Assembly: GCA_944989445.1 (NCBI GenBank)
Contig: CALYLW010000735.1
Coordinates: forward strand, 245,854 to 309,853
Direction of reading: 5' to 3'
Source: Ampullaceana balthica
Taxonomy: Eukaryota; Mollusca; Gastropoda; Lymnaeidae
Length of the DNA: 64,000 bases
Position 1 is the first letter of the stretch; each line of letters begins with the position of its first letter. Below are positions 1 through 11,818 of this stretch, piece after piece. The notes under the pieces were generated by a model. The model was not told the DNA's origin. It ran no database searches and saw nothing but the letters and a program-made list of their open reading frames with translations. The translations under genes and the position numbers were made by a program.

Positions 1-372
1 GTGGGATGTTGACTCGGCTCTCGTCAGCTCACGGCAGCCGCACATCATAAAGTTTGCGTTAAGCGCGCTTCGCGCTAAAGAAGGGTAAATAAACATGCTA
101 ATGAGGAGTGAAGAGCCAAGGTACGCTGCTGCGTGGACGGGGCATAGACAAACAGCCGAGATAAGACGGCGAGGGCGGTTTACGTTTAATGCCCGCTGTT
201 GAGTCCAGTGCATCGTACGACGTGTCCGAGCAACGTCTCGGTGGGTTTAAACAAGGATGCCGTGTAAATACTCGTGTCCAATCGCCATTAGCGTCTCGTT
301 ACTGGGTCCAGGACATTGGTGGCGAATTCGACGGTTCTCAACACAACAACGGGTGCTGGACACTGATGGATG
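1..372. other. GC-richer unique stretch, no gene recognised
   Basis: This stretch is clearly richer in G and C than the AT-rich DNA that follows. It includes a short hairpin near 60-75 (AGCGCG, 3-nt loop, CGCGCT). A 62-codon open frame at 189-377 starts at a TTG and has no recognisable domain, so I do not call it a gene. It could be a conserved regulatory block or a terminal exon cut by the window edge, and nothing here decides between these. Confidence 0.3.
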
Positions 373-1205
373 GGTGAAAAGAGTAGCCATGGTATAACTA
401 TTTTAATATGTAAACGATGTATTCTATTTTTTAAAGAATATAAACCAGATACAAGAACAGACACGGAAGAAATTCAGGCACTCCCATAAAATATTGTTCC
501 TGTAAATTAAAAAAAAAGAGTTTTAATTTATTGTTTTGATTACGCAATTCGTTCGTGTATATTGTATTTTATTTAAAAGCTTTATCAGAATCCTTGTCTA
601 TACGATATATTAATTATATTAATTTGTTCCATTTAGGACAACAAAGATATATTTGGAAATAACTAAAAATAATGAGGTCTATTAATAATTTTACAAAAAA
701 TTTAAAAAAAATTTTAATACACTATTTATGCAAATTAAATTTTAGAAAATGTGTTTTCAAAGAATTGCTTAAAAATATGTGCAAAATAAAGCAGTACATA
801 ATTTGAATCTCGTATAAAATAAGCAGTCAATGTTTAGCCATCATATTTGTTTTAAAAATTAAAAATTATCTCGCGGGAGCCCTACATTTTAGCACGGGAC
901 CCCCGTTTGAGACGAGGGAAAGGGGTTTTATAACCTTTTATAGGATGTTTATGCAGCGCTCTTTAGATGGCCCACTTCCAATGACATATCCAATAAATGA
1001 ACTATTTATCCAATAAAAAGCGGCGTAAATCTCCACACAACAAGAGTTTTGAGGACGGAGTGAAGACATCGACAGCTCTAAGAATAACTTTTATGATATG
1101 TTAACTATAATATTGAAAATTTCATTGAACGATTTTACTAGAGGACTTTACATTTTACTCTGAATCGTAAATAATTCTTAGCATATCTTCATTGATTTGC
1201 GTATT
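373..1205. other. AT-rich unique DNA, nothing recognised
   Basis: Mostly A/T runs without open frames of note, repeats or RNA-like structures that I can identify. Confidence 0.4.
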
Positions 1206-1708
1206 TAAATAAGAAAAACCCGTAAAAAACCAAGTTTTTGACTATAAATCCTTTACGTATGAGACGTAACTAAAAGAATGTTCATTATAACACGCAGCGC
1301 AAGACTATCCAAAAATACAAAATTGCAGTTGTGTCGTAAAACGTGTTTAATATAATGCGCACCGATCAGGAATAGGTTTATAAAAAGTGTTGTCAGTAAA
1401 ATACGCACCTTATTGCGCGACAGAAAGGTTGTTCAATATAATACGCACCGCGACGCTCTATCTCAAAAAATAGCATGATACATAGGAATAAATAAAATAA
1501 TCTAAAAAATCAATAATTTAATTACGGTACATGCGATCGATCTGAAATTTTGATACATTGTTTTTATCATCGGTACCAAACTGCCTGCAAAATTTCAGCT
1601 CGCTATCTTGCGAGCAAGTGGGTTAAAAATCGATCAAAAGTTTTGGCGACAAGCAAGCAAGCAAGCAAGGTCGGCCGCAGACACCACGAGTTAATATAAA
1701 GGATTTAA
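1206..1708 (+). repeat. CAAG-bearing interspersed element, copy A
   Basis: First of three units in tandem. Each unit starts near AATAAGAAAAACCCGTAAAA, soon followed by ATAAATCCTTTA, and ends in ATAAAGGATTTA, so short inverted terminal motifs bracket the unit. The middle holds four related short motifs of the form ATAATACGCACC. The right part holds a CAAG run of about four units and a GGTC motif. There is no transposase, so it is non-autonomous. It is MITE-like in layout and recalls the pearl-type microsatellite-bearing elements of bivalves; that comparison is inference. Confidence 0.8.
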
Positions 1709-2205
1709 AAAAACAACCCGTAAAAAAACAAGTTTTTGACTATAAATCCTTTATGTACGAGAAGTAACTAAAAGAATGTTCATTATAATACGCAGCGCCA
1801 GACCATCCAGAAATACAAAATTGCAGTTGAGTCGTAAAACATGTTTAATATAATGCGCACCGATCAGAAATATGTTTATAAAAAGAGCTGTCAATAAAAT
1901 ACGCACCTTATTGCGCGACAGAAAGGTTGTTCAATATAATACGCACCGCGACGCTCTATCTCAAAAAATAGCATGATACATAGGAATAAATAAAATAATC
2001 TAAAAAATCAATAATTTAATTACGGTACATGCGATCGATTTGAAATTTTGATACATTGTTTTTATCATCGGTACGAAACTGCCTGCAAAATTTCAGCTCG
2101 CTATCTTGCGAGCAAGTGGGTTAAAAATCGATCAAAAGTTTTGGCGACAAGCAAGCAAGCAAGCAAGGTCCGCCGCAGACACCACGAGTTAATATAAAGG
2201 ATTTA
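1709..2205 (+). repeat. CAAG-bearing interspersed element, copy B
   Basis: Directly abuts copy A and is nearly identical to it. It begins with a slightly different 5' edge (AAAACAACCCG rather than AATAAGAAAAACCCG), the same variant seen in the copies at 17263 and 22547. The CAAG tract is short, as in copy A. Confidence 0.8.
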
Positions 2206-2720
2206 ATAAGAAAAACCCGTAAAAAACCAAGTTTTTGACTATAAATCCTTTATGTACGAGAAGTAACTAAAAGAATGTTCATTATAATACGCAGCGCCAG
2301 ACCATCCAGAAATACAAAATTGAAGTTGTGTCGTAAAACATGTTTAATATAATACGCACCGATCAGGAATATGTTTATAAAAAGAGCTGTCAATAAAATA
2401 CGCACCTTATTGCGCGACAGAAAGGTTGTTCAATATAATACGCACCGCGACGCTCTATCTCAAAAAATAGCATGATACATAGGAATAAAAAAAATAATCT
2501 AAAAAATCAATAATTTAATTACGGTACATGCGATCGATCTGAAATTTTGATACATTGTTTTTATCATCGGTACGAAACTGCCTGCAAAATTTCAGCTCGC
2601 TATCTTGCGAGCAAGTGGGTTAAAAATCGATCAAAAGTTTTGGCGACAAGCAAGCAAGCAAGCAAGCAAGCAAGGTCGGTCGGTCGGCCGCAGACACCAC
2701 GAGTTAATATAAAGGATTTA
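2206..2720 (+). repeat. CAAG-bearing interspersed element, copy C
   Basis: Third tandem unit, about 515 bp. It differs from A and B mainly by a longer CAAG run and three consecutive GGTC units. A 70-codon TTG-started frame crosses it (2547-2759). The same frame recurs in other copies only because the DNA is repeated, and it has no protein features. Confidence 0.8.
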
Positions 2721-3465
2721 AAAACTATTTATGCCCCTGAATATGACTCATACTCATAAGTATGGAACAAAAATTAAGAGTTAAATATAATTATAATATA
2801 ATACTGATACATCACATATTTTAGAACCGTTGTAGAATACGTACATGCACTTAGCCATCTTTAAAAACCCCCAGATCTTAAGAGCGTTATTAGCACTCAC
2901 AGATAAGCTGCCATACTAAGCACTATCCTTGTTTCCGAGACTGGTAAACGCTGTCTGTGTATGTGTATGTGTGTGCATTTTGTGCGGAGGAGGGCGCTGT
3001 GACGCCGAAACCAATCTCTCGCCAATCCATCTGGACTTTGCTGAGTCGTTCAACGAGTATCATTCGCCTCTAACCTCACGCCCCATCGGTAACAGAGTGA
3101 TTTGATCAATTGTTTCCCCTGCCAGGCACACAAAACTGATGAAGCTCTCTCACCGTTACTAATGACCCTTAATACTGAGGATGGCTAGTTATCGGACACG
3201 GTGGGGACCCCGTTGTGTTGTAGTGGTGTCATTTAGGGAGAGTGGGTGGAAATTAGATGGTAGTCGTGGTATGATGACCTAAAAACTGTATACACACCGG
3301 GTGATAAATTGTCAACAATGAAGAGGATAAACCTGTGTCTGGCAATTCGTGGCATTGTTGCACTGAAATTTTAACCTGTAAATGTAATAACTTTGGGTAT
3401 GTTTAATGTAATATTTTAGCTAGATGAAACGTGTTATAAGGTAACACTGCTAGTTAGTTGCTCAG
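2721..3465. other. Unique DNA between repeat blocks
   Basis: No gene seen. The portion at about 2960-3230 is GC-richer and non-repetitive, with several TGATCAATT/TTAATAC-like motifs. It is a weak candidate for conserved non-coding DNA. Confidence 0.3.
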
Positions 3466-4246
3466 GTTAGTTGCGTGGCACAGCTGAGCTATACATGACA
3501 CGGTTGAGCTACTTGACACGGGTTAGCTATGTGGCACATGTGAGCTATACATGACACGGATAAGCTACTTGACACGGGTTAGCTATGTGGCACATGTGAG
3601 CTATACATGACACGGATAAGCTACTTGACACGGGTTAGCATGTGGCACAGGTGAGCTATACATGACACGGTTGAGCTACTTGACACGGGTTAGCTATGTG
3701 GCACATGTGAGCTATACATGACACGGATAAGCTACTTGACACGGGTTAGCTATGTGGCACAGGTGAGCTATACATGACACGGTTGAGCTACTTGACACGG
3801 GTTAGCTATGTGGCACAGGTGAGCTATACATGACACGGATAAGCTACTTGACACGGGTTAGCTATGTGGCACAGGTGAGCTATACATGACACGGTTGAGC
3901 TACTTGACATGGGTTAGCTATGTGGCACAGGTGAGCTATACATGACACGGATAAGCTACTTGACACGGGTTAGCTATGTGGCACAGGTGAGCTATACATG
4001 ACACGGATAAGCTACTTGACACGGGTTAGCTATGTGGCACAGGTGAGCTATACATGACACGGTTGAGCTACTTGACATGGGTTAGCTATGTGGCACAGGT
4101 GAGCTATACATGACACGGATAAGCTACTTGACACGGGTTAGCTATGTGGCACAGGTGAGCTATACATGACACGGATAAGCTACTTGACACGGGTTAGCTA
4201 TGTGGCACAGGTGAGCTATACATGACACGGATAAGCTACTTGACAA
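3466..4246 (+). repeat. 56-bp minisatellite, about 14 units
   Basis: The tandem unit is about 56 bp. Within each unit a phrase resembling GAGCTATACATGACACGG occurs three times in diverged form (GCTATGTGGCACAGG, GCTATACATGACACGG, GCTACTTGACACGG), so the 56-mer itself arose from roughly 19-bp steps. Two unit variants (GGATAAGC and GGTTGAGC) are interspersed. A rarer CATGGG variant recurs exactly 168 bp apart (3906 and 4074), which is three units. Confidence 0.95.
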
Positions 4247-5199
4247 ATGCTAGCCAGGTAAAGCGGGTTAGCCTTGACATTAATTTTAACTTCTACACAG
4301 TATAACGTTTACTAGGTGTCACGACTTTATGAGGAGTTCAATTACTATTTTATTCAAACGACAAAGAATCATGAATGAAAATAAGAGCGATACAGTAAAT
4401 TAAAAAAACAAAAAAAAACCTTAAAAAACAAAAATCCCTTTTCCCCACATTCGTTTACAATAAACATCAAATAACGCAAATGTTTGTATAAAAATAATAC
4501 ATGTACTAGTAAGAAACAAATTTACTACAGTTACGTTGCTAAATTTATCAACTAAAATGCTTCAGAAGCGACTGTATTATAAAACATAAAATAACTGTTT
4601 TATAAAATTATATTAAGAGTTAAGAGAGATATGTTTCATTTCGACCCACCTGCTGTGACGCTAGAGCACACATGCGCATCCATCTAGCTAGTCGGCTCGG
4701 CACGTGAAGGTCTCAGATACAGCTAATTAATGTTGGCGTGAATAAACACAACATAATCATCCATTGAGAGGTTTCTGCGCTCGTGAGGGCATTCGGTGCA
4801 CAATGGTTCTCACCATTGCGGGTAAGAAACAGCCCCAGCTAGAATATTAAATTAATTTACTCAATTGTATTGTAAGTTTTTTTTAAAACGTTTATGACGA
4901 GGACAGTGAAATGTTTGCCCAGTAATTTGCGCGATATTGACGTAGTCTATAGACCAAGGGAAGGCAGGCTTGAAAGTTTCCAGACACTTCTATTGGGTAA
5001 AAATATAGACAGTAATTCAGCTCAATCACTGACTTTGAACAAGCAAAAATGTCTGTTGAAGTAAGGTGATGGTCTTACAAGTTAACTTGTTAACTGCTCG
5101 ACTGTATCCTTAATGTTATTCAAGAGATATTGATCCAATAAGAATGTGAAGCCGTTAAATATGAAGATTTTGAAATCTCATCCTGATATTCCAGAGTTT
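4247..5199. other. AT-rich unique DNA, nothing recognised
   Basis: No coding, RNA or repeat feature that I can support. A GC-richer patch at about 4640-4830 is unique in the window. Confidence 0.35.
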
Positions 5200-5680
5200 T
5201 TAAATCCTTTATATTAACTCGTGGTGTCCGAGCCCTTGATTGTCGAAAAAACTTTGGATTGATTTTTAACCCATTTTCTCGTAAGCTAGCTAGCTGAAAT
5301 TTTGCAGGCAGTTTTGTACCGATGATAAAAACGACGTATCGAAATTTCAGATCGATCGCATTTACTGTAATGAAATTATTGAATTTTTAGATTATTTTAT
5401 TTATCTCTATGTATCATGTTATTTTTTGAGATAGAGTGTCGCGGTGCGTATTATATTGAACAACCTTTCTGTCGCGCAATAAGGTGCGTATTGTATTGAC
5501 AACACTTTTTATAAACATATTTCTGATCGGTGCGCATTATATTAAACATGTTTTACGACACATAATTACCATATTGTATTTTTGGATGGTCTTGCGCTGC
5601 GTGTTATAATAAACATTCTGTTAGTTATGTCTTGTTCATAAAGGATTTATAGTCAAGAACTTGTTTTTTTACGGTTTTTT
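5200..5680 (-). repeat. CAAG-type interspersed element, old copy D (inverted)
   Basis: Reverse-orientation copy of the element at 1206-2720. It is recognisable from TTTAAATCCTTTATATTAAC at its left and GGATTTATAGTCAAGAAC at its right. It is visibly diverged. Where young copies carry CAAG and GGTC runs this one has only a short, unexpanded sequence, so it is older or descends from a version that lacked the microsatellites. Confidence 0.75.
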
Positions 5681-5806
5681 AAATTTCTACTAAAATTGAA
5701 CATTTACCACAGAGAACAAATAAAAAAAAATTATATTATATATATTATATATATCCTGGCACCAAGAATTATCTGATCACTAGTTAAAATCCCTTTGAAT
5801 TTAAAT

Positions 5807-6592
5807 TAGGGCTGCGGAAAATAACGATTAATTTCTCGATTAATCATTAAAAAATTTTAACGATTAAATTATTTTTTAACTATTAATCGACCCATCACTT
5901 ACAAATTATTGGACGTAAAAAAGTTTAGAAAAAATAAAAATAGTGGCCGATAAATAATAAATTTCCTGACGATTACACGAACATTTTGGTTTTAAACTAT
6001 TGACTGACGGTAATGTTCAAAATGTTGATAAAGTTTATTGTATCCACTGTGAGAAATCGTTCGCCCACCATGGTTCTAACACATCGCCTACTTATCAAAC
6101 TAAATGAAAAGCGTACTAAGCTAATGGCATTAATGGAGTGTGACTCAGAGACAGACAATGACGACAGCTCTTCAGAAGAATTACTGCGTTACAAAATGGA
6201 GATGAAAGTTCGTGAATCCATTAACCATCTACAGTGGTGGAAACTAAATATCCCATATAATTCCTTGCCAAGACCGTTTTGTGCATACCAGTTACCTCAG
6301 TTCCATGTTAGTTACTGTTCAGCTTGGCTGGTTATATTGTTAATTAGACTCGCTCATCACTTGAACCAAATAATGTCAGCACACTTGTCTTTTTGCGCCG
6401 TTGATTAAAAGATGACATACAAAGGAGACATTCCAGTGTTATTTAAATTTTCGACAAGTACGTTTAATTTAATGAGAGTTACTTGCGACATCATAAATTT
6501 TAACTTTTGGCTTTAATCGAAAAAAACGAATAATTAAAGGTTAATTTTTCAAAAGTTAACGTTTAAGCATAAATTAATCGTTAACAGCTCTA
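5807..6592 (+). mobile_element. Decayed hAT DNA transposon with 8-bp target duplication
   Basis: The element starts TAGGGCTGCGGAAAATAACG and ends TTAATCGTTAACAGCTCTA, giving imperfect inverted ends of the TAGGGCTG/CAGCYCTA type rich in ATTAATCG motifs. It is flanked on both sides by ATTTAAAT (5799-5806 and 6593-6600), a perfect 8-bp duplication as expected for hAT transposons. It is 786 bp, far shorter than an autonomous hAT, and contains only the two ends of a transposase gene (6021-6405). It is an internally deleted, inactive copy. Confidence 0.85.
6021..6405 (+). pseudogene. hAT transposase remnant (BED finger joined to dimerisation domain)
   Basis: In the frame starting at 6021 a BED-type zinc-finger segment can be read (VYCIHCEKSFAHHGSNTS) before a TGA at 6105. 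It shifts frame into acidic linker and helix residues (6124-6245) that end in an LQWWKLN motif, typical of the start of the hAT C-terminal dimerisation region. From 6246 a further frame shows PVTSVPC, LFSLAGYIVN and VSTLVFLRR, which match the usual hAT C-terminal landmarks, broken by several in-frame stops. The catalytic core between finger and C-terminus is missing entirely. A 131-codon frame (6013-6408) covers this region but is a composite of wrong frames. It cannot encode a working transposase. Confidence 0.8.
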
Positions 6593-6962
6593 ATTTAAAT
6601 TTATTTGCTTCAATGGACTATACAGGTTCTCTCTTCCTTTTAGAGCAATTATTAACTATATGAATCAAGGTACTCCGAATATACAAGATGAATTTTTTTG
6701 TTTGCAACACAATAGCTAAGCATGACAGGTTGACATTTTTGGAGCACTTGATTTATGTATGCTTCACCATTCACTACCAGCAAGCAAGGATACCAGTAAT
6801 CCGTTTAAGTTAAAGGTTCCTATGAATATAACAATCACACCTTTATTTGACCACAGACATTAGCATCTCTCGACACACATATGGCCTCTTAGTCTGGGCT
6901 TTTGGCACCCCAAGACAAAAAAATAATGGAATCAAAATTGCGCCCCGTGGATGTTTTCTTTT

Positions 6963-7234
6963 TCTTCTACTGGGTGCGGCAGCCCATGTAACACTTCTAC
7001 CGGGTGCGGCCGCCCATCTAACACTTCTACTGGGTGCGGCAGCCCATGTAACACTTCTACTGGGTGCGGCCGCCCATCTAACACTTCTAGTGGGAGCGGC
7101 CACCCATCTAACACTTCTACTGGGCGCGGCCGCCCATGTAACACTTCTACTGGGTGCGGCAGCCCATCTAATACTTCTACTGGGTGCGGGCGCCCATCTA
7201 ACACTTCTACTGGGTTCGGGCGCACATGTAACAC
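6963..7234 (+). repeat. 30-bp minisatellite, about 9 units
   Basis: The unit is about 30 bp and contains CTTCTACTGGGTGCGGCCGC. Because 30 is divisible by three, several frames on both strands stay open through the array (6843-7355). These are repeat artefacts. Several units contain GCGGCCGC, a GC-rich octamer that stands out in this AT-rich region. Confidence 0.95.
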
Positions 7235-8094
7235 ACCCACTGACAGAGGACAGAAGACCACCCCCACTGAGAACATGATTACTCTACGTTATGATCACAT
7301 AGCTCACAATACTAAATTATCCATGAGTTGCTCTGATTATTGGTGGTCATATTAAGACCCTGGAGGCACTTTCATGGATCGTGATATTTATTGGGGTAGC
7401 CCCGTACTGCAAGACGTCCTAAACAGAGTGGCTGAAGTAGCATTTCCTCAATTTTAAGTTTGGTGGAGCAGCAGGTTCGTGAATGAACAGACAGGTGCCC
7501 AATTTATATGTTTTTGTTTTATTTATGGAAATGTTTAATGATTTGTGTGTGACAGTATATTTATTCACCAAAGAAGGAGTCCAAAAATTAAATAGTTTAT
7601 CGTAGAATTAAAATAAATGTTGTGAAAAAAAATTATTTGGCAATGACAATTAAAAAAAAAGCTATGTACAACCCCAACCAAGTCATGAAAAGACACTTTA
7701 AGAATAATAGTATTTCTTCTGAGGCGTTTTAATGATGCAAACTAAATGCCGATATGAATCTAAATGAATAATCGTATTCTTAGGTTAAATTTCAATAAAC
7801 ACCCCTTTCAATACCATTTCCTTATGCCTTAGAAGCACTTGTCCTCACATCTTCTTCCTTCTCCCGTCTAAGAATTCGGCGAACTCTCACTTTTCTCTTT
7901 ATCGTTAATCCTAAAATTACTCGAATCCTTGAAGTCAAAGTTAAAAATGCAGTTTTACATGTGTCATTAAAGAAAGTTTCCATGGCGGGACAAGATCGCG
8001 TGTGTTAAATTAAAAACCTAATTTTAAGATACGTTGTTTCGACAATTCAACGAGATGAATTCATATATGCATCGTTTACGGAAAAGGGGCAGGA
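7235..8094. other. AT-rich unique DNA, nothing recognised
   Basis: No gene, RNA or mobile element seen between the 30-bp and 34-bp arrays. Confidence 0.4.
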
Positions 8095-8687
8095 ATGTCA
8101 TATCCACCATGGTTGGCCGGGTGTCTCACTGCCATATCCACCATGGTTGGCCGGGTGTCTCACTGCCATATCCACCATGGTTGGCCGGGTGTCTCACTGC
8201 CATATCCACCATGGTTGGCCGGGTGTCTCACTGCCATATCCACCATGGTTGGCCGGGTGTCTCACTGCCATATCCACCATGGTTGGCCGGGTGTCTCACT
8301 GCCATATCCACCATGGTTGGCCGGGTGTCTCACTGCCATATCCACCATAGTTGCCCGGGGGTCTCACTGTCATATCAACCATGGTTGGCCGGGTCTCTCA
8401 CTGCCATATCCACCATGGTTGGCCGGGTGTCTCACTGCCATATCCACTATGGTTGGCCGGGTGTCTCACTGCCATATCCACCATGGTTGGCCGGGTGTCT
8501 CACTGCCATATCCACCATGGTTGGCCGGGTGTCTCACTGCCATATCCACCATGGTTGGCCGGGTGTCTCACTGCCATATCCACCATGGTTGGCCGGGTGT
8601 CTCACTGCCATATCCACCATGGTTGGCCGGGTGCACATGTCTCACTGCCATATCCAACATGGTTGGCCGGGTGTCTCACTGCACCAA
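8095..8687 (+). repeat. 34-bp minisatellite, about 17 units
   Basis: The unit is 34 bp and contains CCACCATGGTTGGCCGGGTG. Most units are identical. One near 8347-8395 is diverged and one near 8634 carries a 6-bp insertion. All three forward frames are open through the array because the repeat has no stop in any frame over its 102-bp super-period. The 173-218 codon frames here are therefore not genes, although each unit places an ATG in a CCACCATGG context. Confidence 0.95.
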
Positions 8688-11257
8688 TGAAGAAGCTATT
8701 TTGTCGGTTCTGCATTAACCTTCTCCCAATATTTAAAAAAGCAGTGCTCTATAAGTATAACATCAATGCCGTATATCGTAACATCCACAAACAGAGATTC
8801 CAACTACCAACCGCCACAACTGTGCAAGCCTCTCTCATTCTCTCCTCTATTGTTTGGGAAACTCATTGTTGAAGCCAAAGGCCCCATTTCTCTACATCCC
8901 TAGAGGATGGAAAGGATCGCATGTGTAGGGGAGGATTGGTAGGGAGGGGTAGTTGTCACATTATTTATTAATCCCTCGCCTGTTTGAACAACCATAGATG
9001 TAGATTAGTTTAAACATCACTCCAGAATGTACCGGCAAGACACAAAATTAAAACACGCACCAACACATACACGAAAACCTTTTTGTTTCCAACTTCAAAG
9101 GAGTAAATAGTCAATAAGTTGGTTGCTTTGATCTGAGAGGACTTGATGGAAGCTGCTAAGTGATCGACTCATTTTTCATTTTGTTCACTTAAATTTTTTT
9201 TATAGTCTTCCCTTTTGTGTTTTCCTTTTTGAATATTTAAGATCGATCAGTTGTTTGGAAATTCAAATGCTTCATTCAATGATTCGTGTGCTACCCCACC
9301 TCCATCCCCCTGTGCCTACTTATTTCTTCACCACTAATTCTGGCTCACATTTATATCTGCTTTATTTACGGCACTAAAGCAATAGTCGCCACAATCATCA
9401 TCTTGCTTCTAAATTGTAAGATTATTCCATTTATATAGTTCATTAACATTAGTTTACTAAAGCAAATTGACAATGGCTAATTATTCTTTCAATTTCAAAT
9501 AGAATATCTAAAAAAAAGTAAGACAAATTTAGCTTTATCGATGTTATGTCAGTCTGGCATCAAAGCGTGTTTAGAAGCGAGTGGATGACATATCGTGATA
9601 GTAGGCGACACCTAGCGGCCAACTTCAATATAATTACAGGGTGTCGGAAAAACAATTACCTATTTAAATATTTACACTGAACTCTGTAAAAGAGATGGAT
9701 GATAATAGAGCATTACACGATCGCGAAGAGCTTTGGAGATCATTCAATTACCGAACTGGGGAAAAATGGTTTCTGTAAATAGACGGGCGATTTGGTAACC
9801 TTTCTGTCTGGACGAGTGTGCCAAAAATATCAGCCACCTACGCCGTATACAGTTCGAAAAGGTTGATGATACAAATAATCCTTTGTATAAAATAACAATA
9901 TGAATTGATGTATTACAGACCCACTGTTGGATCACGATTCCATCAGAGTCGACAAGTAGATCCTTTTGGCCACAGTTGTCAAAATGTATAATATTTAGCT
10001 CTAAATAAAAGGTATTTGATATATATTTTACAGTCTAACATAAGATAAGAAATATCACCAAGAAACAGAGGAGTGAAGGGGGTGATATATACTAAATTTA
10101 GGATCTGGGATCACGTCGATGGATGATGTCTCTCCGATTAATAGAAAAATTTAAATCTCTAATCAATTTTATGACAGTAGTATCAATCGTCTAAAACTTA
10201 TTTCAAGTAAATTAAGTTATGTTTTCTTGTTCCGTTGAATAAAAATTTGATTTTTTTTCCTCCTTGCCACATAAACCATAGCCCAAGAAAATTCAGTATT
10301 TTGGAGGGGGGGGGGCGGGGAACAAACCAAATATATGGTAGATTTTCTTTTCTAAGAATAGGAAAGGTAATAAAATGTTGAATATTTTAATAACTGGTTT
10401 AGGAATTATGTCTGTCGTTAGGGTAGCGTTCAGATGAAAATTTTCGCACGTACGATTTCCTATGGTTGTATACAACATTAGTTGCTTAGCGCGAGACGGC
10501 GTTCTTAGTACTTCCAGACGATTTAGCTGCATGTCTTTATATGTCATCTTCATTTCAGACTATTGTAATAAATATCAATATCCATATCAAAGACTATTTC
10601 TTTTATTTGCTCCCATTACCCAGAAAAATTGACACCGTGGGAAAATTGTTTAGTGACCTCTACTTCAAGGTATAATGACTGGAAGAGATTCCAGACACTC
10701 CGCTTAAAGGTGTTTCAAGTTATAAATTATTCAGTCATGAAAGATACTAAACAAAACCATCCAATGCTTTAAAATTGCCTTTTTATGGAATAGAATATTA
10801 TATTTAACACATATTGTTGTAATGTAAAAAAAAAGTAATGGATTTTTTGACTGCGATCCAAAGTGATGAAATAGTCCACAAGAGACCCCGTTGGACTGAG
10901 TAAGATTGCTACGATTCACTAGAGGATAGTACCATTACATTGGAGAGATCTAGTGACAAAAGCGCCGTCCGTATTTTGATGTACTGCGCATTCATCCGTC
11001 TTCATTTAAACTTTTTACATCTGGAATCTTTGAGTAGTGGGGCTTCAGAAATCAAGAGTTCAATTCAGTGCTTTAACGAAAACAAACAAAAAAGGGGGAA
11101 ATCAGAAATTTAAAACAAAAACATCAGCTAGTCCCCCCCCTCACCCCTACCCCTACCCCTACCAACTGGTTAATGTAAAAGTCAGGATGAAATTGAGTCA
11201 TAATTCTACTAGATATAAACGTGAAATAAATCCAAGTTTTTGAGGTGTTAAAACTGA
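8688..11257. other. Unique AT-rich DNA, nothing recognised
   Basis: Contains a G run at about 10306-10314, scattered A/T runs and only short open frames with no domain. An ACAGGGTGTCGGAAAAAC sequence at about 9637 faintly resembles a mariner-type end, but no partner end or transposase remnant was found. Confidence 0.35.
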
Positions 11258-11293
11258 TCTTTTTTAAAAACAATTAATCGTTAACAGCCCCAG
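11258..11293 (+). mobile_element. Fragment of a hAT-type terminus
   Basis: AACAATTAATCGTTAACAG followed by CCCCA closely resembles the right end of the hAT element at 5807-6592. A possible left partner (GGGGCTTCAGAAATCAAG at about 11039) resembles the left end of the element at 15038, but I see no matching 8-bp flanks. The extent is uncertain. Confidence 0.35.
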
Positions 11294-11818
11294 TTTTAAG
11301 TCAAACCTTTTATTTTGAAGAGTTATTTGTACCCCCACGGCGAGCTATTCCTAACGTATTATAAGACATTATGAGATAAACCACTTAGACAAATTTATTC
11401 GACTTATGCATTCGTGGGTCTGCCTACACAATAGCTCATACATATATTGAAGGTGATGTTCCACTGCATGGCTAATGAGACAGACTCTCATCTTAAAAGC
11501 CGTATTATGAATACATTACTCAGTAGTTATTCTATATCTTTTACATAGAGTTGGTTTTCTAATTGAGGAACTGAAAGGATGAGTCCCAATTTTTATTATT
11601 AAAAAAAAGTCTTGATTCAAATGACATCGAGTAAGACATACACACAGGTAATTTGGCACATCCGTTTTGCATTGTACTATTAGATGAAAGTATTAATTTA
11701 ATATACACGCTACAGAGAATGGGGTTGCATTAACAACACATTTCATGCGACAAGAAAATAAAAACAAACAAAACAGCATCAATCCACAACAAACCAACTC
11801 CAAGCTTACCCTTCAACC

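Noticed and set aside
189..377. 62-codon frame in the GC-richer start of the window
   Set aside because: Non-ATG start, short, no recognisable motif.
2547..2759. Recurrent 60-90 codon frames starting MIHCFYHRYETACKISARYL at 2547, 18122, 18814, 19155 and 22208 (minus)
   Set aside because: They start at TTG, run into the CAAG microsatellite and differ in their ends. The similarity comes from the repeated DNA and there is no protein signature.
6843..7355. Overlapping frames on both strands over the 30-bp array
   Set aside because: Products of a stop-free repeat whose length is divisible by three.
9637..9935. Mariner-like end (ACAGGGTGTCGG) and a minus-strand frame beside it
   Set aside because: No inverted partner, no transposase motif in any frame.
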